From Dryomyza anilis (Eukaryota; Arthropoda; Insecta; Diptera; Dryomyzidae): 64,000 bases of DNA. This document shows, piece by piece, positions 43,001 to 54,246 of this stretch. The stretch covers positions 27,248,963 to 27,312,962 of the forward strand of contig OX638133.1 of NCBI GenBank assembly GCA_951804985.1. The letters are read 5' to 3'. The stretch's first letter is position 1. The number at the start of each line of letters is the position of its first letter. The translations under genes were made by a program, and so were the position numbers. Below the pieces are notes generated by a model that worked only from the letters and a program-made list of their open reading frames with translations, was not told the DNA's origin and did no database searches.

Positions 43001-45641
43001 CATATTGTGAACATGATTTACTGTGACTATTAAATACGAAGCAATGAAGCATGTTGTGCGCTGATAAAGTTGAATGCATTCTTTGAATTTCTATTGCATT
43101 ATTTTCTTGGCAATGAAAAATATTAAAAAGATTTTTTCTAATTTTCACAAAAGAAAGTTGTATTCATAAAAACAAACCAAGGACGGGTATTGACGTTTAT
43201 TACGTTTATTGACAAAGGTCAATGTATTTCAGTGCGAGTTTAAACTTTTACTTATTTTTAAAACGTCTGTAATATCTAATCAAAACGGACGCATTACTTT
43301 AATTTATGCAGACATAAATACAGTTAGTAATCACTAAATAGGATATTTTAAATATTTGTGATATATTGACTATGGACGAAATTGCATGTAGTTTAAACTG
43401 TAGTTTAAATTGATAATGTGACTGAAAAACTGGTCCTTATAGTGTAAAAATCAGTAACGTATTTGTGAAAATTGGAATAGTATTTTATGGCCGTTCTCAC
43501 CAACTACTTAGAAAAAAATATAGTTCTGTGGAAAAGTAGTTTAATAAAAAAAAACTTAAACGCAATTTTACTTTAAATTGTTCAGACTAATTTTAATATA
43601 CTAATGAATGCTAATATTCCAATACGTTTTTAAGATAATTGGATCTATACACGGAAAATTTTGATTCTTTTAGAGAATTATTTTTACCATTTAGGATTTA
43701 ATGTTAATCAAAAAAATGATATATGGTTATCTAGAGCATAGTCCAAACTAACTATCAAAATTACTTACTTTTTTCTAATTGATTCACTTTTTAAAATATA
43801 TTCCCTAAAAACATAAATTTGTAGGTACTCTCTTTTATACAATCAATTTTCAACAAAGATACGTATGCTGTAATCTGAAAATATGATTACTTCATACTTA
43901 AAGTATGCTTATTCTTATTGCATACTCAGTTTTTTTCTATTACGTAGAATTTTTGAGAAAAAATGATCATTTATAGCATTTGTTAAAGCATTTGTAAATT
44001 TTATTAGTTTTTGACGGAAACTGGGTTGATAGAGCATATTTTAAAAATGAGAACTTATACAAAAAAGTTAGTAATTTCCATCGTTAGTTTGAACTATGCT
44101 CTGTATAATCATATATCATTTTCGTATTAATCATTTGAATCACAATTCTAAAAAAACGTCCAAAAATAGTTTTAAAAAATTTATATTTTTCAAGTTTAGA
44201 TTCAAATAACTTAAAGACCCATCGGAATAGTAGTATAAATCGGTATATTATAATTAGTCCTGACAATTGAAAGAAAAATTGCGTTTACAGTTTTTTGAAA
44301 AACTGGTTGTGTAAAGGTCTGTTTACTTTTAACTCTAAAAAGTGGCTGAAAAGGGTCTGCAAATTCGAGAGCAATTTTCTTAAAAACGTTACGTAATAGA
44401 AAAAAACTGAGTATGCAGTCAAATTCAGCAGCCGCTAATTATCTGGAATTGAAGTATGGGATGTCCATGGAAAAAAATTGTTCTCGTTTTATTGAGTAGT
44501 GCTATTAAATAATGAGATATGTGAGAAATATAAGGAATTGCTGTGCTGACTGTGTTAATATGATCAAGTTCATCATTTTGATGAATTTATGCATGAAGAT
44601 GATTTGTATTATGAATAAACGCTACTTAATTCATAATAATTCACAACAATATTGTGGAATATATATTGAAGGAAATCTGGAATAAATATTATTACGAGTT
44701 TAAATTCATTTTTGTTCATTTAAGTATTTATTAAACGTCTGAATACGTCATAAACACATTATTTGGGCATTTCATTTATTCTATGAATTATGTATATACA
44801 CAGAAAAATCTAATCGACGTAAATAGAGCAACCGATATTAATTGCAATCATTAATCAATGCAGCAATGAAATTCACTAATTTAATGAAAACTGTTGCTAT
44901 CATTTGTTAAATCAGCAACTACATTTGCTAATATGACTATTTGTACGTCAATGCAGCAAATTAATTAGTCGGCGCAATTTCAGCAATTATATTTGCTAAA
45001 ACTGCGCTGACTAAAATATTTGCTGCATTGACGTACAAAAGAATAGGTAATATTTTCATTGAATTAGTGAATTTCATTGCTGGTTTGATTAATGAATGCA
45101 ATTAATATCGGTTGCTATATTTACGTTTCTGTGTAATTTATATATATTAAATTCAACTTTTTCACTATAGAGAAACCACTTTGGCCGTTTACGCCTTCTC
45201 CATGGTGGGCATGTGGATTTTCTCCTTCACTCTGGATACCGGCCACATTGCGGTCGTCTATGTAACCGCTTCCCTATTGGGGTGAGTACCAACCAAATAC
45301 TTTAATTTATTAATTAACCAAACTTATAATGACATCATATAATTTATAGCTTCTTCATGACCGGTTACCTGCCAGTCGGTTTCGAATTTGGTGCCGAACT
45401 TACGTACCCCGAACCGGAGGGCACCTCCTCGGGTCTGCTAAATGCTGCCGCACAATCGTTTGGCATCGTCTTTACAATGATCTACTCATGGCTGCTCAGT
45501 GACTATGGCGATATTGCAGCGAATATTACAATGGCCGTTATGATGGTCGTGGGCACAGTTATAACGGCACTGATTAGTTCCGATTTGCGGCGACAGGCGG
45601 CGCAGGGACCGGGTGTTGTAGCTGCTAACAATAACCCATAG
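40093..45641 (+). CDS. FLVCR-type MFS transporter, C-terminal 285 residues
   Basis: Five exons: 40093-40234, 40305-40492, 40602-40726, 45171-45281 and 45350-45641 (TAG stop). All junctions are GT-AG and keep one frame through 286 codons. The fragment starts mid-protein at '[20 protein letters not shown]', just after the position of the FLVCR 'GNQ' segment. It has about eight hydrophobic segments, a short charged loop ('[20 protein letters not shown]') and the family-typical '[20 protein letters not shown]' then '[18 protein letters not shown]'. The family are 12-helix plasma-membrane or organelle transporters linked to heme and, in mammals, choline/ethanolamine transport. The substrate in this insect is inferred only. 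The first half of the gene was not found in the window. The 4.4-kb third intron is almost all repeats. Confidence 0.92.
40899..41915. mobile_element. Foldback element of nested inverted repeats in FLVCR-like intron
   Basis: The outer ends 'tcgtcactgtcatgcc' and the complement of 'ggcatgctagtgacga' are ~33-bp inverted repeats, flanked by TA (40897-40898, 41916-41917). Inside are two successive palindromes (about 41105-41440 and 41440-41750). Each has 'ttttgccaaacat', 'gatgtaaaggcaattattg' and 'gccaaaagggcgaa' mirrored. It interrupts a copy of the dispersed repeat seen at 29.4-30.2 kb, which resumes at 41918. Confidence 0.75.
42160..42745. repeat. 'aaatatgcaa' short tandem repeats with MITE D insertion
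   Basis: Units such as 'aaaatatgcaaactatatgc' occur at 42180-42380 and 42642-42740. They are split by the family D MITE at 42383-42641, whose 37-bp TIRs differ by one base and are flanked by TA on both sides. Confidence 0.8.
42383..42641. mobile_element. MITE family D, copy with clear TA duplication
   Basis: The ends are 'tcgtcgttgtagaacgaaaa' and the complement of 'cgttctacagcgacga', with TA at 42381-42382 and 42642-42643. This supports a mariner-like mode of insertion. Confidence 0.88.
43540..44480. mobile_element. Related TIR elements in FLVCR-like intron
   Basis: Bases 43880-44480 are an inverse copy of 38125-38720, including 'gcatactcagttttttt' at 43920 and its complement near 44420. 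Bases 43540-43870 are a further diverged partial copy ('gttatctagagcatagtcca'). Confidence 0.65.
44798..45135. mobile_element. Foldback MITE family C, ends 35 bp before an exon
   Basis: It runs from 'acacagaaaaatctaatcga' to 'atttacgtttctgtgta', with both arms and 'gtacgtcaatgcagcaaat' mirrored. The splice acceptor of the exon at 45171 lies just beyond its right end. Confidence 0.85.
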
Positions 45642-45890
45642 AATCGGTTGGATTTTGTTTAAGTTCGAGAGTAATTAATTTTTGGTGTTATTGTTGTTCG
45701 TTGTTTTTAATACGTGTGCAAAAACATATTTAAATTAAGAAATCTAAAGTGACTTAAACAAAATCTGAAATTACGTAATTAAAAAATCATTATATATCAA
45801 AGAAAAAACATTTTAATGTAATTTAAAAAATGTTTCTTGTGTGTAAATTATGTAATGCAGGGTATTACAAAATGGACGCGTTTAAATACG

Positions 45891-46154
45891 CACACAGAAA
45901 AAAAATAATCGACGTAAATATAGCAACTGTTATTAATTGCATGCATTAATCAATGCAGCAATGAAATTTACCTATTTAATGAAAACATTTGCTATTCTTT
46001 GTTATATAGCATTGACGTACAATTATTCATACTACAAACGGATTTGCTGAAAAATAGCAAATGTTTAATTAAATTAGCTAATTGCATTGCTGGATTGATT
46101 AATGAATGCAATTAATATCGGTTGCTATATTTACGTCGATTATTTTTTCTGTGC
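45891..46154. mobile_element. Foldback MITE family C in 3' flank or UTR
   Basis: It runs from 'cacacagaaaaaaaataatc' to 'cgattattttttctgtgc', about 250 bp after the transporter stop codon. It could lie in the 3' UTR if the polyadenylation site is distal. Confidence 0.85.
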
Positions 46155-46438
46155 ATAAAGCTATAATACAAATATCGTTTTAATTTAAATGTTAATTATG
46201 AATTAAGTGTAAAAAATTAGTTAAATTGTTTTATAAAAATATATTTTTATTTTATTAAGTTTGTAAAAATTATGTTTTATTTTTGAATATATTATTTTTA
46301 AGGGTTATAGATAATTTCGCTGCGTCAATTCACAATCGAGTTAATTTTGACCGACATTTCTTCATTGAGTATGGAATAAAATGTACCTGAGACAATTTTA
46401 CATGCAATTTTCAGCAATATCTAATTCTTATTAGTACA

Positions 46439-46690
46439 TCGTCGTTGTAGAACGAAAAGTGAACCAAATACATTTTTATGAAAAACTTAAATTTCGAGTT
46501 TGTTGATTAATATTATAAAAAGTAATTTATGCAATTTTAAAGTCGAAATATCAGTTGAAAGATTTACATTTTCTCATCATGTGGTAATTGAGATTATCGA
46601 TTAAAAATTGGCAGATATATAACGATTTTTGTAAATGAATATTTGTCATTTTGAAAATGTATTTGATGACTTTTCGATGTATAACGATGA
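46439..46690. mobile_element. MITE family D, diverged copy
   Basis: The left end 'tcgtcgttgtagaacgaaaa' is well kept. The right end ('gatgtataacgatga') has several changes. Confidence 0.8.
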
Positions 46691-47156
46691 TATATGAATT
46701 TATGGCGAAGACTGGTCGGGTGTAAAAAGTAAAATTGTCTCGGGAACGAATTCTTTATAGAAAGAAATGTCGAGAAAATAATTGTTCGGAGTAGAATTGT
46801 CTCGAGGATTTAATTGTCCGGTTAATTGTAATATTTTTTGTATACTAAGCAAACATTAAAATGGACTATTTGTAAATTTACCTACTAGTAAAGTTTACGC
46901 GCTAATTTTTGTACATTTTTGTGAGAATTTTTTATTTAGGGTTTGTGCGAGTAGGTTTATATATGAAAAAAACAATAAGTGTATAGATTTCACTTCGTAT
47001 CGCCTGTGTATATGCGTATTTCGTAAGAATTCTACACTATAATGCTTATAATTATACGAAATACGCAGTAGATACGAATTGAAATGAATACCCTTACTAA
47101 ATTTGTGAGTAATCTAAATTCAACTTAATTGAATAACACCAAATAGACAGATGATT

Positions 47157-47935
47157 ACACTGCCCTACAGTCATTTTGTTGCACTAAAATATGTAGTACA
47201 TATGCGATAAATTTGTGACGCTGATTCCAAATATGACGTCAGATTTAGTTGCGAGCTATAAGCAAAGTAAATTGAAAATTTTTCAAAAAATACAAAATTT
47301 TGGAAACAAAATACGTAATTACTTAGTGGAGAAAAATTTTAAAAATTACTTTTTCTGAACTATTATATAGAGCTATAAATCCTCTTTAAAACCTCATTTA
47401 AGAAAAGAAATTACGATGCTTGGTTAATATTTTCTGATTTTTTAAATTTTGAAAATTTGAATTTAACAAGTTATAAATTTTGCCTTTAATTAATATAGAA
47501 GTTATAACTTTTTAACCAATAGTCGTAATTTATTAACTTGAAAGTTGTTCTAATGAAGATAAGTGGCTGTACAATATATTTTATAAAAACTCATTTTTAA
47601 CATTTCTGTTCACTAAGCAATAACGTATTTTATTCCAATTTTTTTTCTTTTTTTTTGCACTTTTTTAATTTATTTTGCTTATATCTCGCAAACAAATTTT
47701 TTCACACAAAAAAGCTAATTTTTGTATTATATATCTATGTTTTTGGCGTCTAATATCGAAAAGATAATTTAATTCTTTTCATTTGTTGGAATTTAAAAAA
47801 AAAGAAAGCTAAAAATGGGCTATATCTCAAAAACTAGAGCCAAACTAATGCCATTTTCGGATTCAGCGCCACAAATGTATATATCTTGCAACTTTAACTG
47901 CACCATGTCAAAATTTGGATTTTGTCCGGCAGTGT
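47157..47935. mobile_element. Putative TIR element ('acactgcc' ends)
   Basis: The left 'acactgccctacagtcattt' and the right 'aaatttggattttgtccggc' plus 'agtgt' form an imperfect inverted repeat. The interior is AT-rich with 'tatatctc' phrases and no frame of note. Confidence 0.4.
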
Positions 47936-48390
47936 TATCTATAGATAACCTATTTTACCGAATTCCTATTATTAAATAGCAATCGAATGAAAACCCTATA
48001 ATTTAGTTTAGTCTTCAAATTTTGACAAACTCTTATACAACCTTAATTCCTAAAAAAAAAAAAACGCAATGAAACAATAGAAATTTTTAAAATATTTATA
48101 AATAAAATTAGAAAAGTTTATACTGTGGTATTTTTCTATATTTTTTAAGCTATTTAAATTTTGATTTTATAAAATTGTTTTAAAATTTTGATTAGTCAAC
48201 ACGTAGAATGTCACACTTTAAATAGGTTTTTGCTACACTGTAAATAATGAACTAAATTACAAAGATTTTATTTAAATTGTTACATTTCATATTAAACCAA
48301 ATGTGAATTATTATAAGAATATAGAAAACATGAAATTTACACACACACACACACTGCCGTACACAAAAAAAAACAAAAATACATTCTTAC

Positions 48391-49520
48391 GTACCCTCAA
48401 AATAAAATCTTCGTAAAATACACGAAATCGTTAGTGTATTTTACGAAAAAATGTGAAATTTATTCACGAAATATTTCGTGAAATACACGAGAGAACTTTC
48501 GTAAATTTTTGATAAAATTACGAATATTAATTGTTTATTTTACGCAACTATTCGTAGATTTTATCTACAAAAGCCATTCGTACATAATACGAAGAATTCG
48601 TAATTTATTGAATATTTGTGTACCTTTTTACGAATATATTCGTACATTTTACGAAAGTATTCATACTATTTACGAAAGCATTCATAGATTTATGAAACAA
48701 CATTTTAAGAATCTTTCGTAAAATACGCGAATAATAATAGTTTGGCGCTACAGTCCTGTATAGAACTTCGGCCGAGCTATCCACCATTTTGAGCTGTGCG
48801 TGTTATACTGCCGAGAGGTAGCGCGGTATAGAAAAAATGTTTCTATGAAAAGATGTTGTTAGCCCCAGTCCAGGCTTGTACCGGGGACCTTTCTGCTCGC
48901 AGTCCAACGCACTAACCACTGAGCTACCGCGGCAACGCGAATACTTTGTTAAAAAGCTGATGATGAAAATGACGATTCATACAAAAATTAAAAATACCCA
49001 CAATTGTATTTTAATTGGCGATTGTGATACCAATTATAATAAAATGCAGCTCCTCCAAGTTACTATTTGACGCAACTGATTTCTGTTTTTACTAATGATT
49101 CGTAAAAAAACACGAATTTTATAATTCTGCATATAGCCTCAAAATTTACGAAAGTTTTGTAATTTATTTGTAAAATGTAAAGCTCATTCGTATATTATGT
49201 TATTCTTTCGTAAAAAATTGTATTAGAAAATAATATAACGAAAGTTTCGTAATTTAAACAAAATATTCGTAATTTTGTTGTTGTTTTAATTTTACGAATA
49301 TTGATTCGTAATATATACGTATCGTTCGTGAAAAATAATTTAGGAAAAAAATAGAAATTACAAATGTTTCGTGTATTATACGAATTATTCATGTATTTTA
49401 CGAAATTAAAAATTACGAAGAAATAATTTGGGAAAAAATAGAAATTATTCGTGTATTTTACGAAATTAAAAATTACGAAAAAATATTTCGTTAAATTTCC
49501 TAAAATAATTTTGAGTGTAC
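48391..49520. mobile_element. TIR element made of 'ttcgtaaaatacacgaa' repeats
   Basis: The left end 'gtaccctcaaaataaaatct' and the complement of the right end 'aataattttgagtgtac' form TIRs. The whole interior is a tissue of 'attcgtaaattttacgaa'-like inverted words. A SINE sits inside it at 48734-48934. Confidence 0.75.
48734..48934 (-). mobile_element. tRNA-derived SINE, internally shortened, with TSD
   Basis: Minus-strand copy: the tRNA head is at the right ('gccgcggtagctcagtggtt' read in reverse from 48934) and the tail at the left. The 9-bp duplication 'acgcgaata' lies at 48725-48733 and 48935-48943. About 110 bp of the body is missing compared with 32311-32623. Confidence 0.9.
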
Positions 49521-49818
49521 AAACATAAAAATATATCCCAACTAACCACTTTGTGGCAACTTATATATAAATATAACATACGGCACGAAATATACTTATT
49601 TGCCACACAATTGCAAGCCAAAAAGCGCCGGGGTGAGGCTAAGTTGCCACAAATTTGTATTTATTAAACTCTCGGTTCACCGATTTGGAACTTCAACTGT
49701 TATTTGAGTAAACATAAGAATAATATAGATCCTAAGCAGTGTCATGTTTGTCGGGTAATAACACAGATTTAATAAGGTCATAATGCCGAAAATATTCTAT
49801 TGCATAACAATATAAGTC

Positions 49819-50068
49819 TGTGGCGTGATTGCGCACATACGGCAACACCGAAAATGCAAATGACGTTTACTTATACTTCGTTTTGACATTGAAATGTTCT
49901 TCTTGTTTTTTACCTCGCCACGAGCTGGTCGTTCGTTGCTAATAAGTTTTGTAATTCTTTAATATCAGCGCGATCTGCGCCAACATTTGCGGCGTATCAA
50001 TATCAAATAAACAATTATATTTTAGTGGAAATAATCGTGTTTTTATTTACGCGGTAGGAACACCCACA
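49819..50068 (+). repeat. 5' LTR, 250 bp
   Basis: TG...CA ends ('tgtggcgtgattgcgc' to 'ggtaggaacacccaca'). It contains AAATAAAC near 50005, a candidate polyadenylation signal. I found no difference from the 3' LTR by eye. Confidence 0.93.
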
Positions 50069-50071
50069 AAT

Positions 50072-50083
50072 TGGTGACCCGAC
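50072..50083 (+). other. Primer-binding site, tRNA-Trp type
   Basis: 'tggtgacccgac' begins 3 nt after the LTR. It matches the expected complement of the tRNA-Trp 3' end apart from one missing C in the CCCC run. Confidence 0.65.
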
Positions 50084-50094
50084 ATTGTTACTAA

Positions 50095-50901
50095 ATGCCT
50101 GAGGACTCAAACGCGAACGAAGGCGCTGCCGCAAATTCGGCGCCAGCAGGGCAAACACATGGACGCAGCGAAATTGCGAAAGTTGCAATCAAGATCCCGC
50201 CTTTCTGGCACGCAAAACCTGAGCTATGGATCGCGCAGGTAGAATCGCAATTTATCGCAGGTGGTATAACAAGCGATAAAACCAAGTACCATACCGTCGT
50301 GGCCGCAGTCGAGAGCAACGTCTTAGCTCATATAAGTGACATCATACTGAATCCGCCTGAGAATAATATGTACATGACACTCAAGGCACGTCTTATCGAC
50401 CAGTTTGCAGATTCCGAGCAGAAACGCATAAAGAAGTTACTGCAAGACATTGAACTTGGTGACATGCGCCCGTCACATTTGCTGCGAGAGATGCGACAAC
50501 TGGCAGGTTGCGAAATGAATGACAATATGCTAAAATCCATCTGGCTTAGTAGACTTCCGCAGAGCATCCGATCAATAATATCGATCAGCACCGAACCACT
50601 AGACAAAGTCGCAAATATGGCAGACAAAATTGTTGAGGTTAGCGACGGCCCGCAGCTCAATGCTGTAACAACGCATGATGACACATTACAGTCAGCACTG
50701 TCTCGACAAATAAGTGCGCTGTCGAAAGAATTGGCGTCTTTAAAAGCGCAATTTGGAAACCGAGGCAGGGATAGGCGTCGATCACAATCACGGGGCCGCT
50801 CGCAGACGCCCAGCTACAGCGACACGATATGTTGGTATCATCGCAAATTCGGCGACAACGCAAGTAAATGCCGCAAACCGTGTGCAAAGTCGTTAAACTG
50901 A
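50095..50901 (+). CDS. gag: Gag polyprotein of CsRn1-type element (268 aa)
   Basis: Structural protein that packages the element's RNA. The ATG at 50095 is the first after the primer-binding site. The N-terminal ~30 residues are Ala/Asn-rich. '[20 protein letters not shown]' and '[20 protein letters not shown]' lie in the capsid-like region, as in arthropod gypsy Gags. An Arg/Ser-rich stretch ('[17 protein letters not shown]', ~222-238) precedes a non-standard zinc knuckle, '[18 protein letters not shown]', at ~245-262 that carries C, H, C and C. TGA at 50899 is preceded directly by a GTTAAAC heptamer. Pol lies in the -1 frame, with a 34-bp overlap. Confidence 0.9.
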   Translation: MPEDSNANEGAAANSAPAGQTHGRSEIAKVAIKIPPFWHAKPELWIAQVESQFIAGGITSDKTKYHTVVAAVESNVLAHISDIILNPPENNMYMTLKARLIDQFADSEQKRIKKLLQDIELGDMRPSHLLREMRQLAGCEMNDNMLKSIWLSRLPQSIRSIISISTEPLDKVANMADKIVEVSDGPQLNAVTTHDDTLQSALSRQISALSKELASLKAQFGNRGRDRRRSQSRGRSQTPSYSDTICWYHRKFGDNASKCRKPCAKSLN

Positions 50902-53900
50902 GCGTCCTGTCATCGAAGGCGGTACTTGACAGGCACGAAACAACAAACCGTCGTCTGCTCACAACAGACAAAAATTCAAAATTGCAATTTCTCGTCGATA
51001 CAGGTGCGGAGGTGAGCGTCGTCCCGCCAAACCCTGCACAGCGTCGTCTACCAGATAGTAAAACGTATTTGTATGCTGCCAACAAATCAAAAATTAAAAC
51101 ATACGGAGAAAAAACTTTACAATTAAACCTTGGACTGCGGCGACCATTCCAGTGGAATTTTATCGTAGCCGACGTGTCGCAACCAATACTAGGCGCTGAT
51201 TTTCTCGCGCACTACAAAATTTTGGTCAACATGCATCAGCGGAAGCTTGTGGACAGCTTGACAAATATTTCACAATGCTGTGCCATCACTAAACTGAGTT
51301 ATAATATTCAAAATTTATCTTTTATTAACCAAACTGTACCTTTTCAGGATATACTTGCCGAATTCAAGGATATCACTCAAAATGACTTGACTCCAAAAGG
51401 TACAGCACATGGCATTTCGCATCATATCATTACGAAGGGTCCGCCAGTTTTTGCGAAGCCTAGACGCCTCGCACCAGACAAATTGAAGGCTGCAAAAGCT
51501 GAAATTCAAATGCTTTTGGACGCTGGTATATGCCGTCCATCACGGAGCCCATGGGCGAGCCCGTTGCATATGGTGAAAAAGAAAAATGGAGAGTGGAGGC
51601 CGTGTGGGGACTTCAGGCGGTTAAACAGCGTTACAGAGCCCGACCGCTACCCTATACCCCATCTCCACGATTTCACGCACACATTGCACGGTAGCACGAT
51701 TTTTTCAACTATCGATCTGCGCCGTGCATACCATCAGCTGCCTGTTGAACCAGCCGATGTGCCGAAGACAGCGATAACGACTCCGTTTGGCATGTATGAG
51801 TTCGTATACATGTGTTTTGGCCTACGAAATGCCGGACAGACATTTCAACGATTCATGGACCACATTCTTCGTGAATTTGATTTCGCTTGGCCCTATCTGG
51901 ATGATATTTTGATATCGTCTAAGAACGCTGACGAACATCGCGTACATCTGCGTGCGGTTTTTAGCAAACTACGAGAGTACGGCGTCGTCATCAACCCGTC
52001 AAAATGTGTTTTAGGCCAAGACGAAGTAACATTTCTGGGCTACATTGTCAATAAGGATGGAGTAAAGCCACCGCCGGATAGAGTGGAAGCCCTCAACGCC
52101 TACAAACTGCCAGAACGTGTGTGCGATTTAAGACGCTTCTTAGGCATGATGAATTTTTTTCGGCGATTTCTGCCCAGCGCTGCTACAAATCAAAATTTAC
52201 TATGCAGTATGATTAAAGGAAATACAAAAAATGATCGCTCAGTAATTATCTGGGACGCTGCTTCGAAAGACGCTTTTGAGTGTTGCAAGATGGAATTACG
52301 TAACGCAACCTTACTAGTTTTTCCAAAAGCTGATGCGCCCCTTGCACTCACGGTCGACGCTTCAGGAATCGCCCTAGGCGCCGTTTTACAACAACACGAT
52401 GGTGGACAGTGGCAACCACTTGGTTTTTATTCGGAACGTCTTAGCGAAGCACAACAACGCTACAGCACGTACGACCGCGAGCTGCTAGGCGCCTACAAAG
52501 CAGTTAAGTATTTTCAACATATGCTTGAAGGTCAGCAATTTTGTATCTTTACAGACCACAAACCGTTACAATTTGCATTTCAACAAAAATTAGATAAAGC
52601 GTCACCGAGGCAAATTAGACATCTCGATTTTTTGGGACAGTTTACGACCGACATCCGATATCTTCCTGGAAAGGAAAATATTATTGCAGATGCTTTATCG
52701 CGCATCGACGCCATTCACGTCGAAAAGGTGATCGACTACGAACTTTTGGCGCAGAGTCAAGGCAATGACGCTGAAATACACAAGTATTTAAATGAAAATT
52801 CGTGCCTAAATTTAAAATTATTTTCAATACCTGGCACAAAATTTGAATTGTACTGCGATATAAGCACGGGGAAAGCGCGTCCGTATTTAACCGAACCATT
52901 CCGGAAGCTGGGTTTCGATTCGATCCACAACATTTGCCACGGTGGTGCAGCGAAAACTACGAAGTTAGTAGCAGATAAATTTGTTTGGCCAAATTTAAAA
53001 AGAGACTGTCGCGAATGGAGTAAATTGTGTCTTTCATGTCAAAAATCGAAAATTCATCGGCACAACAAATCGCCAGTTGGAACATATACATTAACGGAGC
53101 AACGATTTGAACATGTAAATATGGACATCGTCGGTCCACTACCACCGTGTAAAGGGTATCGTTATTGCCTCACACTTGTCGATCGCTATACTCGATGGGT
53201 GGAAGCGTACCCAATGGACAACATCACTGCCGAGTCAGTAGCATTTGTATTTTACTCAAACTGGATTTCGAGATTCGGGGTGCCGCTGAAAGTCACCACC
53301 GACCAGGGACGCCAATTCGAGTCGTCTTTTTTCCGAGACCTGAATAAACTGCTTGGTGTGAAACATTTAAGGACAACCGCATATCACCCAGCCTCTAATG
53401 GAATAATAGAGCGTTGGCACCGAACGCTAAAGGCTTCGATTAAATGCTATCGTTCCGAGCAATGGGTCGACGTGCTTCCGCTGATACTTTTGGGGTATCG
53501 TGCATCGTACAAAGAAGACATCAAATCAACGCCCTCGGAAATGATTTACGGTAGCACCTTAAGGTTGCCTGGTGAGTTTTTCCAATCTGATTCACAACCC
53601 AACATGTCCATAGGAGAAGCAGAGTTCGTGACTAAATTACGCGATTACATGCGTGAATTGCGACCATCACAGACTGCACATCATTCTAGACAAGCACATT
53701 TTATTGAAGGAAAATTAGCTACAGCACCAACAGTCTTTATTAGAAACGACGCGGTGCGCCGCCCACTTCAGGCGCCGTATGAAGGCCCGTACCCTGTAAT
53801 CCAGAGATCAGATAAATTCTACAAAATCGATGTTCGTGGACGTCAGGTGAACGTCAGCGTCGACCGCCTAAAAGCCGCTTATACGGTGAACGAGGAACAA

Positions 53901-54002
53901 GATACGCTGACACCTTCAGAGACGCAACGCTCGACATATCAAACACGATCTGGACGAAAGGTTCGTTTTCGTTTCTCCACCGGGGGGAGTAATGTGGCGT
54001 GA
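50868..54002 (+). CDS. pol: Pol polyprotein: protease, RT, RNase H, integrase
   Basis: The frame is open for 1044 codons without a stop. It is most likely made as a Gag-Pol fusion by -1 frameshift, so its first Met is probably not used. Domains in order, numbered from 50868: aspartic protease '[13 protein letters not shown]' (active Asp 44); reverse transcriptase ~215-395 with '[11 protein letters not shown]' and 'YLDD' (343-346); RNase H ~490-610 with 'TVDASG', 'YDRELLG' and 'FTDHKPL'; integrase HHCC zinc finger (H687, H691, C721, C724) and catalytic D753, D812, E848 (35 residues between the last two). A C-terminal '[17 protein letters not shown]' segment follows, resembling the integrase GPY/F module. 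The stop lies 10 bp inside the 3' LTR. All key residues are present. Confidence 0.95.
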   Translation: MPQTVCKVVKLSVLSSKAVLDRHETTNRRLLTTDKNSKLQFLVDTGAEVSVVPPNPAQRRLPDSKTYLYAANKSKIKTYGEKTLQLNLGLRRPFQWNFIVADVSQPILGADFLAHYKILVNMHQRKLVDSLTNISQCCAITKLSYNIQNLSFINQTVPFQDILAEFKDITQNDLTPKGTAHGISHHIITKGPPVFAKPRRLAPDKLKAAKAEIQMLLDAGICRPSRSPWASPLHMVKKKNGEWRPCGDFRRLNSVTEPDRYPIPHLHDFTHTLHGSTIFSTIDLRRAYHQLPVEPADVPKTAITTPFGMYEFVYMCFGLRNAGQTFQRFMDHILREFDFAWPYLDDILISSKNADEHRVHLRAVFSKLREYGVVINPSKCVLGQDEVTFLGYIVNKDGVKPPPDRVEALNAYKLPERVCDLRRFLGMMNFFRRFLPSAATNQNLLCSMIKGNTKNDRSVIIWDAASKDAFECCKMELRNATLLVFPKADAPLALTVDASGIALGAVLQQHDGGQWQPLGFYSERLSEAQQRYSTYDRELLGAYKAVKYFQHMLEGQQFCIFTDHKPLQFAFQQKLDKASPRQIRHLDFLGQFTTDIRYLPGKENIIADALSRIDAIHVEKVIDYELLAQSQGNDAEIHKYLNENSCLNLKLFSIPGTKFELYCDISTGKARPYLTEPFRKLGFDSIHNICHGGAAKTTKLVADKFVWPNLKRDCREWSKLCLSCQKSKIHRHNKSPVGTYTLTEQRFEHVNMDIVGPLPPCKGYRYCLTLVDRYTRWVEAYPMDNITAESVAFVFYSNWISRFGVPLKVTTDQGRQFESSFFRDLNKLLGVKHLRTTAYHPASNGIIERWHRTLKASIKCYRSEQWVDVLPLILLGYRASYKEDIKSTPSEMIYGSTLRLPGEFFQSDSQPNMSIGEAEFVTKLRDYMRELRPSQTAHHSRQAHFIEGKLATAPTVFIRNDAVRRPLQAPYEGPYPVIQRSDKFYKIDVRGRQVNVSVDRLKAAYTVNEEQDTLTPSETQRSTYQTRSGRKVRFRFSTGGSNVA
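50892..50933 (+). promoter_or_regulatory. Programmed -1 frameshift signal at gag/pol junction
   Basis: The heptamer G-TTA-AAC (50892-50898) is in the gag register required for a -1 slip and lies directly before the gag stop. After 7 nt, 'cctgtca' (50906-50912) can pair perfectly with 'tgacagg' (50927-50933), a 7-bp stem with a 14-nt loop. Slipping yields a reading continuous with pol ('VKLSVLSSK'). The same heptamer is used by some arteriviruses; its use here is inference. Confidence 0.7.
53982..53992 (+). other. Polypurine tract
   Basis: 'ggggggagtaa' abuts the 3' LTR and would prime plus-strand DNA synthesis. Confidence 0.75.
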
Positions 54003-54242
54003 TTGCGCACATACGGCAACACCGAAAATGCAAATGACGTTTACTTATACTTCGTTTTGACATTGAAATGTTCTTCTTGTTTTTTACCTCGCCACGAGCT
54101 GGTCGTTCGTTGCTAATAAGTTTTGTAATTCTTTAATATCAGCGCGATCTGCGCCAACATTTGCGGCGTATCAATATCAAATAAACAATTATATTTTAGT
54201 GGAAATAATCGTGTTTTTATTTACGCGGTAGGAACACCCACA
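53993..54242 (+). repeat. 3' LTR, 250 bp
   Basis: Same length and, by eye, same sequence as the 5' LTR. It includes the last 10 bp of pol. Confidence 0.93.
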
Positions 54243-54246
54243 AGTC

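Larger units (their letters stand above)
49815..54246 (+). mobile_element. Intact CsRn1-type Ty3/gypsy LTR retrotransposon, 4428 bp
   Basis: The element spans 49819-54242, with a 4-bp duplication 'agtc' at 49815-49818 and 54243-54246. It has two 250-bp LTRs, a primer-binding site, gag, pol and a polypurine tract, and no env. The LTRs appear identical, so insertion was recent. The primer-binding site 'tggtgacccgac' resembles the complement of the tRNA-Trp 3' end. Together with the odd Cys/His Gag motif this suggests the CsRn1 clade. The clade call is from remembered family traits, not a search. Confidence 0.93.

Noticed and set aside
53165..53347. Small frames inside pol on both strands
   Set aside because: They are shadows of the long pol frame, without motifs.
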